Part shown: one piece after another, positions 13,560-20,496 of the stretch
How positions within the stretch are numbered: position 1 is the stretch's first letter
Layout: each line of letters begins with the position of its first letter
Source of the DNA: Halorubrum coriense DSM 10284
GTDB lineage: Archaea; Halobacteriota; Halobacteria; Halobacteriales; Haloferacaceae
Length of the DNA: 35,951 bases
Direction of reading: 5' to 3'
NCBI RefSeq assembly: GCF_000337035.1
Contig: NZ_AOJL01000043.1
Span: 1-35,951, forward strand
The notes under the pieces: generated by a model
Seen by the model: the letters and a program-made list of their open reading frames with translations, nothing else
What the model was told of the DNA's origin: nothing
Databases searched by the model: none
Position numbers and translations under genes: made by a program

Positions 13560-14740
13560 GCGTCGTTGACGGGGCGGAAGCCGACGCCGGTGACGGCGAC
13601 GGGGGGGCGGCGAAGGCGGCGACGTCACCCGCGGCGACGGTCCCCTCGTCGACGGCGGTCCTCGTCGTCGGTCCGGCGGGATACCGGACGGAGGGTACGG
13701 GCGGAATCGGTCGGTACATCGCCGAACAGCGGCGGTACCTCGAGGACCGAGTGTCGCTGAACGTCGTCGACACCGCCGTTCGAACCCCCGAGCGGCCGGT
13801 CGAGTACCTCCGGACCGCGGTGACCGTCCTCCTCGTGTGGCTCGGGTTCCTCGCACGCCGGCGGCCGGACGTCGTCCATGTCCACACCTCCCACTCGTTC
13901 TCGTTTTACCTCTCGGCGCCGTACGTCCTCGTCGCCCGTTTGCTGTGGCGGCGGCCGGTGATACTCCACGTCCACGGCTCGTCGTTCGACGCGTTCATCG
14001 AGGACGCCTCGGTGCCGGCCGCCCGCTTCCAACGAGCGGTGTTCGACGCCTGTACCGCGGTCGTCGCCCTCTCGGAACAGTGGCGCGAGGTCCTCTCGGC
14101 CCGCGTCCCGCCGGAGCGTATCGCCGTGATCCCGAACGCCGTCGACCCGGACCAGTACGACCCCGACCCCGTGGCCGACCCGCCGCACCTCGTGTTCGTC
14201 TCCAACCACATCCGGCGGAAGGGAATCGTCGAGGTGACGAGGGCCATCGGCGAGCTCCGAGACGCCGGGGTCTGGTTCCGAGCGACCATCGCCGGGAGCG
14301 GCCCGCTGTCGGACCACGCCGAGGCCGTCGCCGACGCGCACGACGGGGTGGAGTACGTCGGGTTCGTGTCCGAAGAGCGGAAGCGCGACCTCCTCAGTGA
14401 GGGGAGCGTCTACGTCCTCCCGACGAGCGCGGAGGGGCTGCCGATCGCCGTGCTCGAGGCGATGGCCGGCGCGAACGCGATCGTCTCGACCGACGTCGGG
14501 GGCATCCCCTCTATCGTCGACGAGGCGAACGGCGCGCTCGTCGCTCCCGGGGACGGCCGCACGCTGACGGACGCCCTCGGGACGCTGCTCGCGGACCCGG
14601 AGACGACCGAACGGATGGGGCGGGTCAGCCGCCGCCGCATCGAGGAGTCCTACGCGTGGCCCGACGTCGTCGAAGAGCTGCTCTCGCTGTACGCTCGCGC
14701 GCTGGACGGCGCCGCCGCGACCGCCGACGCCGACGGGTGA
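13556..14740 (+). CDS. GT4-family glycosyltransferase
   Basis: The 394-residue GT-B-fold enzyme has a low-complexity Ala/Asp/Gly N terminus (residues 1-33) before the first strand TAVLVVGPAGYRTEGTGGIGRY. The VVHVHTSHSFSFYL and VILHVHGSSFDAF segments mark the acceptor domain; LVFVSNHIRRKGIVEVTRAI opens the donor domain, and E-x7-E is present in EGLPIAVLE, followed by STDVGGIPSIV. It retains the anomeric configuration and transfers from a nucleotide sugar, probably onto a lipid-linked glycan at the inner membrane face. A hydrophobic patch near residues 85-100 may touch the membrane. Its ATG overlaps the stop of a 12-codon upstream frame. Confidence 0.92.
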   Translation: MSVVDGAEADAGDGDGGAAKAATSPAATVPSSTAVLVVGPAGYRTEGTGGIGRYIAEQRRYLEDRVSLNVVDTAVRTPERPVEYLRTAVTVLLVWLGFLARRRPDVVHVHTSHSFSFYLSAPYVLVARLLWRRPVILHVHGSSFDAFIEDASVPAARFQRAVFDACTAVVALSEQWREVLSARVPPERIAVIPNAVDPDQYDPDPVADPPHLVFVSNHIRRKGIVEVTRAIGELRDAGVWFRATIAGSGPLSDHAEAVADAHDGVEYVGFVSEERKRDLLSEGSVYVLPTSAEGLPIAVLEAMAGANAIVSTDVGGIPSIVDEANGALVAPGDGRTLTDALGTLLADPETTERMGRVSRRRIEESYAWPDVVEELLSLYARALDGAAATADADG

Positions 14741-14814
14741 ACCGTCCCTCTCCGGAGGCGCCGCGTCCGTCGAAAGTCCGGCCAGAAGGCTGTACCTGTG
14801 TCGGGGTATGAGCC

Positions 14815-14825
14815 GTATAATAATC
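14815..14825 (+). promoter_or_regulatory. TATA box for the Nudix-wHTH pair
   Basis: The sequence gtataataatc is a strong TATA candidate centred 31 bases before ATG 14851. A Shine-Dalgarno-like ggagg touches the ATG with one base between them, too close for normal use, so leaderless initiation is more likely. Confidence 0.55.
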
Positions 14826-14850
14826 AACACGGGTCCTGTCGGTAGGAGGT

Positions 14851-15378
14851 ATGCGAAATCACCCTTCCGAGGGCGTCTTCCGGTGGGTACGCGACGAGCG
14901 AGGGACCCCGTCTCCTCCGAACCTGTCGGAGGGTGACTCCCAGCGTCGGGAGCTCCGGTTCGGAGCGAAAGCCCTCGTTACGAACGACGACGGGGTCCTT
15001 CTCGTCAGGGAACGCCACGACGACGGCTCGCCGTTCTGGACGCTCCCGGGCGGCGGCGTCGAGTCCGGGGAGTCGCTCACGGAGTGTCTCACCCGCGAGA
15101 TCGACGAGGAGATCCGGTGTCGCGCGTCCGTCGGGAAGCGGATCGGTCGCTGCGTCTACCGCCACACGAGTCGGCCGGCGACGACCGTCTACGCCGTGTT
15201 CGATGCGACGCTCGAATCGGAGCCCGAGCCGAACCCGTCGGAGCGCATCTTCGACCACGCCTGGCTGAAACCCGCCGAGCTCATGTCGACGACTCTCGAG
15301 CCCGTCGAGCGGTTCATCGAACGGTCGGTGGCGGAGACGGACGGAGAACCGTGGCGCCGCCACCGAGCCACAAGATGA
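14851..15378 (+). CDS. Nudix hydrolase
   Basis: The 175-residue protein has the fold start GAKALVTNDDGVLLVRERHD and a Nudix box G-x5-E-x7-R-E-I-x-E-E followed by I-R-C, so the usual Gly of EExGU is Arg. The catalytic REIDEE core is intact. Nudix enzymes hydrolyse nucleoside diphosphates linked to another moiety, including NDP-sugars; the substrate is unknown, but its place in a glycan locus suggests a nucleotide-sugar or NDP role. Its TGA overlaps the next ATG (ATGA), so it is translated with the membrane-bound wHTH protein. Start ATG 14851 fits the TATA box. Confidence 0.88.
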   Translation: MRNHPSEGVFRWVRDERGTPSPPNLSEGDSQRRELRFGAKALVTNDDGVLLVRERHDDGSPFWTLPGGGVESGESLTECLTREIDEEIRCRASVGKRIGRCVYRHTSRPATTVYAVFDATLESEPEPNPSERIFDHAWLKPAELMSTTLEPVERFIERSVAETDGEPWRRHRATR

Positions 15379-15905
15379 CGGAAACTCGGGAAAACGAGTT
15401 GAGCCAAGACGAGCTGTTCAGTCTCCTTAGCAATCCGCGACGGCGGTTCATCCTTCAGTACCTGAACAAGAACCCGGAGAGCATCCGACTACAGGCCCTC
15501 GCGACCGAGGTCGCGGCGTGGGAGAACGAGACCGACCCCGAGGAGCTGACGGACAAAGAACAGAAACGGCTCTACGTCTCCCTCCACCAGACGCACATCC
15601 CGAAGCTCGAAGCGGCCGGCATCGTCGAGTACGACGGCGACACGGGCGAGATCCGGCTCACGGACCGCGGTAGCGACGTCAACCGCTACCTCGACGCCGG
15701 CGCGTCGAGCGGCGACGAATCGAGGCGCTGGGGACGATACTACCTCCTGATCGCGCTGTTCGGACTCTTGGTGTACGGACTGGTCACGCTCGGCGGCGGA
15801 TCGGTCGACCAGACCGGGGTGATTCTGATCGGCGTCGCGTGGGTCCTGCTCGTCGCGATCGCGTTGTTCCAGTACGTCCAGACCGAGCGCCGCGGTCGGG
15901 ACTGA
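15375..15905 (+). CDS. Winged-helix DNA-binding protein with two C-terminal membrane helices
   Basis: The 176-residue protein starts with a winged-helix domain (about residues 10-105): ELFSLLSNPRRRFILQYL, a helix-turn-helix around RLQALATEVAAWE, LYVSLHQTHIPKLEAAGIV as the recognition region, and a wing ending RLTDRGSDV. It is of the haloarchaeal DUF7344 type. Two hydrophobic helices follow (about 120-142 and 148-170), so it is probably membrane-tethered, and an envelope-sensing regulator is possible. It overlaps the Nudix gene by four bases. Its target is unknown; the shared promoter boxes of this locus are candidates. Confidence 0.87.
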   Translation: MTETRENELSQDELFSLLSNPRRRFILQYLNKNPESIRLQALATEVAAWENETDPEELTDKEQKRLYVSLHQTHIPKLEAAGIVEYDGDTGEIRLTDRGSDVNRYLDAGASSGDESRRWGRYYLLIALFGLLVYGLVTLGGGSVDQTGVILIGVAWVLLVAIALFQYVQTERRGRD

Positions 15906-15966
15906 GACGCCACCGCCGGAGGCCCGTCGGTCGCATCGAACGGCCGACCGCGCGAGGAACCGCCCG

Positions 15967-16536
15967 TCACTTCGAGCGCCGGAACGACCGGGGCACGGTG
16001 AATCCGGGCCTCCCGTCGCGGAGCCAGAGCGCCACGGTCCCGCACAGGAGGAGCGCCTGAAGCAGGAAGTACGTCCGCCCCATCTCGCCGCCGAGGAGGG
16101 CCTGACTGTCCAGCAGCAGTTGTACCGTCTTCGCGCCGAGGCCGGGGGCGTCCGAAACGGGCGTCGTGTAGACCGGCCAGAGGAACGAGGGGAGGACCGG
16201 TGGGCGACTGAACAGGACGGCGAAGAGGATGTCACCCAGCACGTGGCTCCCGTAGCCGATCGCGACGCCCGCGCCCAACTCCGGGAAGCCCTTGAACCGG
16301 AGGGCGACGGCGACGGCGAGCGCGACGGGGACGCCGACGATCAGGGAGTGTGCGACGCCGATGCCGTTGCTCAACAGTCCGAACTGCCAAGCGAGGGGCT
16401 TGTCGATGAGATCGGGGAGCTGCGTGGCGACCGCGAGGACGACCGCCGCCCGGTGGCTCGGTCGACGCCGCAACGCGACCCGGACGAACGCCGAGAACGC
16501 GACGTACCCGACTGCGAGGTGGCTCCACGGCCACAT
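15967..16536 (-). CDS. YdjM/LexA-binding-type membrane metal-dependent hydrolase
   Basis: The 189-residue protein has the family features: H6 near the start in WSHLAVGY, the LPDLIDKP motif after the first helix, AHSLIVG, and GYGSHVLGDILF, which supply His/Asp metal ligands. Four to five membrane helices surround them. The family is annotated as inner-membrane metal-dependent hydrolase with unknown substrate. It starts three bases after the DUF1616 gene stop, so the two are cotranscribed. Haloarchaea often carry such genes in surface-glycan loci. Confidence 0.82.
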   Translation of the reverse strand: MWPWSHLAVGYVAFSAFVRVALRRRPSHRAAVVLAVATQLPDLIDKPLAWQFGLLSNGIGVAHSLIVGVPVALAVAVALRFKGFPELGAGVAIGYGSHVLGDILFAVLFSRPPVLPSFLWPVYTTPVSDAPGLGAKTVQLLLDSQALLGGEMGRTYFLLQALLLCGTVALWLRDGRPGFTVPRSFRRSK

Positions 16537-16539
16537 CGC

Positions 16540-17499
16540 TCACTCACCGCTCGCCGGGGACGGCTGGACGTCGAACCAGACGTAGGTCGTCCTGTAGGCC
16601 GTGTCCGCCGTCGGGTTCTCGGGCGGGTCTCCCCGGTAGAGGTGCGCCACGAAGCGCACGTTCTCGCCGGCGAGCGTCGCCCGGAACTCCTCGGACTCGC
16701 GCCAGCTCTCCCCCTGCGCCAGCTCGAAGCCGTGCTGGTCTATCCGGCGTTTGTCGGTGACGACGACGGAGCGACCGTCGAGCCGGACGCGTTGGAGCTC
16801 CGTGACGACCGTGTACTCGACCGACCGGTGCTCGTCGTTGGTCACGCCGACGGTGATGGCCGCCGACTCGTCCTGTGTCAGCGCGCTCGGGTACTCGTTC
16901 GCGACGAGTCGCCCCTCCTGTTCGGTCAGCAGGTGGAGATCCGTCGCCGTCTCCCCGTCGGCGGGGACGGTCACCGCCGCGCCCAGCGCTCCGACCGCGA
17001 GGATCATACTCACCGCGAGGACGGCGGTGAGCGGGGTCAGACTGCCGGGGAAGGGACCGGACGACGACCTCCCGGTACGGGATCTCGCCGGTCCGGCCCA
17101 GTGGTCGCTGCCCCCGGAGCGGCCGGCGCGACGCACGGTCGTGGCCCCGGCGACGACGACGACGTACCCGGCGACGAGCCCGACGAGCCCCCACGTAGTC
17201 AGCGCCCCGACCGCGAGGTAGACGACGATGGCGAGCAGGGGCAGTATCGCCAGACTGCCGCCGAGCGCGAGCGCGAACCGTTCGACGAGGGTGGTGAACG
17301 TCCACGGCTCGCGCTCGCGCTCGGCGTACGCGAACGCCGCGGTCACGTACCCGGGGAGCACGAGGAGGAGGAGAACGGCGGGCGGGAGCCGGACGACGCC
17401 GTTCGTGCCGACCGCGATGGTCACGACCGAGACCGCGACCAGTCCCCCGACGGCGAGGAGGTCGCGGCTCTCGAAGAGTTCGTCGGCTATCGAACTCAT
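16540..17499 (-). CDS. DUF1616 membrane protein
   Basis: The 319-residue protein has four hydrophobic helices in the first half (about residues 15-35, 38-58, 72-95 and 98-120), a Ser/Arg/Gly linker, another helix (about 150-172) and an extracellular C-terminal beta domain of about 145 residues, with QEGRLVANEYPSALTQDES and TVGVTNDEHRSVEYTVV. This is the DUF1616 layout, common near archaeal N-glycosylation genes; its biochemical role is not known. The ATG overlaps the TGA of a 53-codon upstream frame. It forms an operon with the membrane hydrolase downstream. Confidence 0.85.
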   Translation of the reverse strand: MSSIADELFESRDLLAVGGLVAVSVVTIAVGTNGVVRLPPAVLLLLVLPGYVTAAFAYAEREREPWTFTTLVERFALALGGSLAILPLLAIVVYLAVGALTTWGLVGLVAGYVVVVAGATTVRRAGRSGGSDHWAGPARSRTGRSSSGPFPGSLTPLTAVLAVSMILAVGALGAAVTVPADGETATDLHLLTEQEGRLVANEYPSALTQDESAAITVGVTNDEHRSVEYTVVTELQRVRLDGRSVVVTDKRRIDQHGFELAQGESWRESEEFRATLAGENVRFVAHLYRGDPPENPTADTAYRTTYVWFDVQPSPASGE

Positions 17500-17657
17500 C
17501 GCTGCCCGGTGTGCGAGCGGCCGGTTCCGAGACGGGCGCTCCTTACGGCGACCGATGCGAGACGGCGAGCGTGCGACGCGGGGCGACCGCGCCGTGCGGG
17601 GTGACGGCCGCGCGACGGGGAGTCGCGGCCGCGCGAGACGGGGTGGCGATCACTCAT
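17496..17657 (-). other. Candidate leaderless mini-ORF coupled to the DUF1616 gene
   Basis: ATG 17657 (minus strand) opens a 53-residue frame beginning MSDRHPVSRGRDSPSRGRH. Its TGA (17498-17496) overlaps the DUF1616 ATG as ATGA. The ATG lies 32 bases after the box at 17685-17693. The peptide has 14 Arg and only two Asp, a composition foreign to haloarchaeal proteins, and contains repeated S-R-G-R units from a short DNA repeat. A basic DNA- or RNA-binding peptide cannot be excluded, but a translational relay is the simpler reading. Confidence 0.4.
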
Positions 17658-17680
17658 TCGTGGTTCTCTCCGTCGGGTCG

Positions 17681-17694
17681 CCATATCGTTATGG
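17681..17694. promoter_or_regulatory. Inverted repeat overlapping the DUF1616-unit promoter
   Basis: CCATA-TCGT-TATGG is a perfect 5+5 dyad lying on the promoter box of the leftward transcript. The adjoining 10-mer gttatggaga (17688-17697) recurs exactly at 28442-28451, at the promoter of the sugar operon. It could be a regulator site shared by the two units. Confidence 0.4.
17685..17693 (-). promoter_or_regulatory. RTAACRAW-type box for the DUF1616 unit
   Basis: On the minus strand this reads cataacgat. It is centred 32 bases before ATG 17657 of the mini-ORF and 190 bases before the DUF1616 ATG. Confidence 0.45.
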
Positions 17695-17835
17695 AGAGCA
17701 TATTCCGGCCCTCGGAGGCGCCGTCCGATCGCTCCGCGGACCGGTAAGCCCGCGTTACCGCCTGACTCCGCGCCGATTCGCGGCGGCCGGGCCGACGGTA
17801 CCGCGGCGCTCCGGTCGCGGTGAACAATCTCCACG

Positions 17836-17844
17836 CCTTATGCC
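17836..17844 (+). promoter_or_regulatory. TATA-like element for the wHTH gene at 17867
   Basis: The sequence ccttatgcc is centred 27 bases before ATG 17867, consistent with a leaderless transcript. Confidence 0.4.
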
Positions 17845-17866
17845 CGTACGGCAGGTAGTGCGTCCG

Positions 17867-18166
17867 ATGGAGAACGAGCGGAACGAAGACCCCACTGACT
17901 GGGATCAGATCGGGTTCATCATCAGCTCGAAGTACCGAACGGCGGTGCTCGAACAGCTCGTCGACGGCCCGTCGATCCCCTCGTCTATCGCGTCCCGGAC
18001 CAGTCTCCCGATCACGCACGTCTCGCGGGCGCTGCGCTCCCTCCGCGAGCGCTCGCTCGTCGAGCTGCTCGTCTCGAAGGAGAAGCGAAAGGGCCGCATC
18101 TACGGCGTCACCGAGGAGGGGAAGCGGCTCTGGGAACGGATCGAGGCCGAGGGGATGGTCGACTGA
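17867..18166 (+). CDS. Winged-helix transcriptional regulator
   Basis: The 99-residue protein is a single winged-helix domain: GFIISSKYRTAVLEQLVDGP (helix 1), SIPSSIASRTSLPITHVSRALRSLRERSLVELL (the helix-turn-helix, with ITHVSRALRSL as recognition helix), then RIYGVTEEGKRLWE as the wing. It resembles small MarR/ArsR-like regulators of haloarchaea. The frame is open upstream, but ATG 17867 fits both the domain and a TATA-like box. Its last 67 bases overlap, tail to tail, the end of the large membrane-protein gene. Sitting between two divergent glycan units, it may regulate them. Confidence 0.85.
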   Translation: MENERNEDPTDWDQIGFIISSKYRTAVLEQLVDGPSIPSSIASRTSLPITHVSRALRSLRERSLVELLVSKEKRKGRIYGVTEEGKRLWERIEAEGMVD

Positions 18167-20280
18167 GCCCGGACGCGAGGCTCGACGCCGGTCGCCCCGC
18201 GCCACCCGCCGGAAGCGATCCGTTCGCGGTCGTCGGCCGCGTTCGCGGACGGGTCCGCCCCGCTGTCGACGAAGTAGATCGTTAGCTCGCCGTTGTCCCT
18301 GACTTTCCCGACGTCCGGCTGGGCCGCCACGGCCTCGAAGCTCTCCGCGGAGTACCGCAGTTCCCGGTACGCCCCGACCTCCCGCTGGCGGTCGGCCTCC
18401 GCGACCACGAAGTAGTGGTCGCGCCTGACGATCTCCTCCGGATGGTTCTCGTAGTACGCCGGCAACCCGTCCAACATCGCCTGCGCCGGCACCGGTGAGC
18501 TCTTCTTCGGAGACGGGTTCACCTGACGGTCCCACGGCGCCCCCGCCGCCCCGTACAGCGCGACCTCGTAGCGGTCGGACGTGTGACGCACCCCGCCGAA
18601 CCACACCGGCGACCCGCCCGACTGGGTCGCGAACGCCCGCTCGTAGCCGTCCATCTCCCCCTCCGGGACGTGCGAGCCCGACAGGTAGACGAACGGGGAG
18701 GGGAAGGCCGTCGCCAGCGACAGCGACAGGACGAGCACGACGGCCGCGACCGCCGCCATCGTCTTGGCGTCGGGGAGCGACGCCGCGATCCGCCGTCCCG
18801 CCGACCGGCCCTGGGGTTCGGCCCACGGGTAATCGACGTCGCTCACGGACGACTCCTCGTCGAGCAGGTACCGGACGCCGACCGCCCCGAATATCGTGGC
18901 GAGCATCATGAGGAACCCGACGTGCCGGAAGAGGTACGTCGAGATGGACCCCACGAAGTGAGCCGCGAAGAACGGGAACAGGAGCAGACACCCGGCGAAG
19001 AACAGCGCGGTGACGTCCTTCGCGGTGTCGGGCGTGGACCGCATCGATCCGCCCCCGGCCAGCGGGCCGAGGTAGCCGGTCAGCCGCCCCACCACCACTC
19101 CCGCCGCGAGCACGGAGTAGATCGCCGCGACCCCGAACAGTTTGACGAACAGCTCTTGGATGCTCGCCCCGATCGACGACGCGGACTCGCCTTGCCTCTC
19201 CACGCGGGGCGTCGTGCTGCCGTCGCCGGTGACGAAGTCGCTCACCGACTCGATCATCGCCTCCGCCGTGTTGACGAACTGCCACTCGTGGGTGGCGATC
19301 CAGACCGCGAACGCCACCACGAGGAAGACCGTCTGGAGCGTGACCAACCGGTACCCGGCGAGCGAATGGTTCGGGCTGAACCGCCGGAAGGCGTGCTGTG
19401 CGACCGCTATCCCGGAGAGCAGGAACATGACGTTCAACGCGATCTGGGGGTGGACCAACACGATGGCGACCAAGACCGGCGGGAGGAGGTAGCTCGTCGG
19501 CACCGGTCGCCGCAGTTCCACGTCGAAGGCGGCGGTGTCGTCGAACCCCAGCCCGGCCCGGTCGATCGCGCCGCGTCCGTCGGCGACCCGCTCGACGAGC
19601 CGTTCGCGCCCGTCGCCGCCGATCAGGTGCGAGAACACGAGGTACAACACGAAGGGAACGAACAGCATCCCGATCGAGTACGTGTGGAAGTGGAGGTACG
19701 TGCTGACGTTGTTTACCGGGAGGAGGAGGAACGCGGAGAACGCGCCGACCCCGAGCGCCCGGCGATCGGGCACCAGAAACCAGACGCAGAGCGCGACGCT
19801 CGCGAAGAACAGGAGCGTGTACGCCCACATGACGAGCATCATGGCCCGAGGCACGTCCACGGCCGCGACCTTCGCGAGCCCGGTCGCGATGAGGTGGCTC
19901 CCCGGGTAAAACAGCTGAAGCGGGTCGTTTCCGACGCCGATCGAACGCGCGAGTCCGAGGTGGACGAGCGAGTCGCTCCGACCGTAGAAGTGGTAGCTCC
20001 GGATCAGCGGGAGCCCGGCGACCGTCGCGGCACCGAGTCCTCCGAGCAGCACCGCCGGTGCGAGGTATCGCTCGACGAACAGGAAGACGGTGACCGATAT
20101 CACGGCCACGACGGCGAGCGCCGCCCACGTCGCCGCCGGCGTCGCCGCGTATATCGACAGCTCGTACCCCGTCGCCGGCGCGGTGTAGGAGGCGACGACC
20201 GCCGCCGCGAGCGCGAGGTAGCCGACCGCGAGTCCCGCTTCGGCGAACTGCTCGTCTCCCCACCGGATCGACGTCCTCAC
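18100..20280 (-). CDS. Large polytopic membrane protein, possibly GT-C-type glycosyltransferase
   Basis: The 726-residue protein has about 13-14 hydrophobic helices up to residue 540 or so, followed by a soluble C-terminal domain of about 150 residues. The first extracellular region after three helices contains FYGRSDSLVHLGLARSIG, with an acidic residue where GT-C enzymes place the catalytic Asp, and a later loop has FYPGSHLIATGL. This suggests a lipid-linked-sugar glycosyltransferase acting outside, but I see no defining family motif. The GTG start is required by an in-frame TGA three codons upstream and overlaps the stop of a short frame. The last 20-40 residues turn basic and run into the antisense of the wHTH gene, as if an earlier stop had been lost. 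Confidence 0.78.
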   Translation of the reverse strand: MRTSIRWGDEQFAEAGLAVGYLALAAAVVASYTAPATGYELSIYAATPAATWAALAVVAVISVTVFLFVERYLAPAVLLGGLGAATVAGLPLIRSYHFYGRSDSLVHLGLARSIGVGNDPLQLFYPGSHLIATGLAKVAAVDVPRAMMLVMWAYTLLFFASVALCVWFLVPDRRALGVGAFSAFLLLPVNNVSTYLHFHTYSIGMLFVPFVLYLVFSHLIGGDGRERLVERVADGRGAIDRAGLGFDDTAAFDVELRRPVPTSYLLPPVLVAIVLVHPQIALNVMFLLSGIAVAQHAFRRFSPNHSLAGYRLVTLQTVFLVVAFAVWIATHEWQFVNTAEAMIESVSDFVTGDGSTTPRVERQGESASSIGASIQELFVKLFGVAAIYSVLAAGVVVGRLTGYLGPLAGGGSMRSTPDTAKDVTALFFAGCLLLFPFFAAHFVGSISTYLFRHVGFLMMLATIFGAVGVRYLLDEESSVSDVDYPWAEPQGRSAGRRIAASLPDAKTMAAVAAVVLVLSLSLATAFPSPFVYLSGSHVPEGEMDGYERAFATQSGGSPVWFGGVRHTSDRYEVALYGAAGAPWDRQVNPSPKKSSPVPAQAMLDGLPAYYENHPEEIVRRDHYFVVAEADRQREVGAYRELRYSAESFEAVAAQPDVGKVRDNGELTIYFVDSGADPSANAADDRERIASGGWRGATGVEPRVRAQSTIPSASIRSQSRFPSSVTP

Positions 20281-20360
20281 GCCGTCTCACTCCGTGTTCG
20301 GTCTCGCGGACCGCGACTCGTCCGCGTCGCCGCGGTCCTGACGCCCTGTTGAGCGAGCAC
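20277..20360 (-). other. Candidate leaderless mini-ORF coupled to the large membrane-protein gene
   Basis: GTG 20360 (minus strand) lies 30 bases after the box at 20386-20394 and opens a 27-codon frame reading as M-LAQQGVRTAATRTSRG and on. Its TGA (20279-20277) overlaps the GTG start of the membrane-protein gene as GTGA. The peptide has seven Arg. The pattern equals that at the DUF1616, GT4 and dehydrogenase genes. Confidence 0.4.
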
Positions 20361-20385
20361 TACCCTATCGAACCCTCTGGCGGCT

Positions 20386-20394
20386 ATTGTTATA
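20386..20394 (-). promoter_or_regulatory. RTAACRAW-type box for the large membrane-protein unit
   Basis: On the minus strand this reads tataacaat, 110 bases before the annotated GTG but 30 bases before GTG 20360 of the mini-ORF. The eleven bases ataacaatagc also occur at 33611-33621 before a GT2 gene. Confidence 0.5.
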
Positions 20395-20460
20395 CATCGG
20401 TTACCGGCCCCCGGACCCCCCCGTTTCCCCGACGGTCGGGGGCCGGGACGGTAAGCGAGC

Positions 20461-20469
20461 CATTACAAT
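20461..20469 (+). promoter_or_regulatory. TATA-like box for the DUF354 gene
   Basis: The sequence cattacaat is centred 31-32 bases before ATG 20497, fitting leaderless transcription. It differs by one base from the cataacaat box of the sugar operon. Confidence 0.5.
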
Positions 20470-20496
20470 CAGATCAGGTCGCCGAACTCGGGGTAC

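Larger units (their letters stand above)
17658..17866. other. Divergent promoter region between the DUF1616 unit and a wHTH gene
   Basis: Together with the mini-ORF this makes a 367-base gap between accepted genes. It holds the dyad CCATA-TCGT-TATGG (17681-17694) overlapping the leftward promoter box, and a TATA-like element (17836-17844) for the rightward wHTH gene. The rest shows GC-rich sequence without a clear feature. Confidence 0.5.

Noticed and set aside
17691-17747. 18-codon plus-strand frame MESIFRPSEAPSDRSADR
   Set aside because: No promoter box at a suitable distance and no gene start at its end; likely chance within the divergent promoter region.
17654-20290. An 878-residue open frame on the minus strand overlapping the large membrane-protein gene
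   Set aside because: The other frame on the same strand gives regular membrane helices and acidic loops; this one is basic low-complexity sequence.
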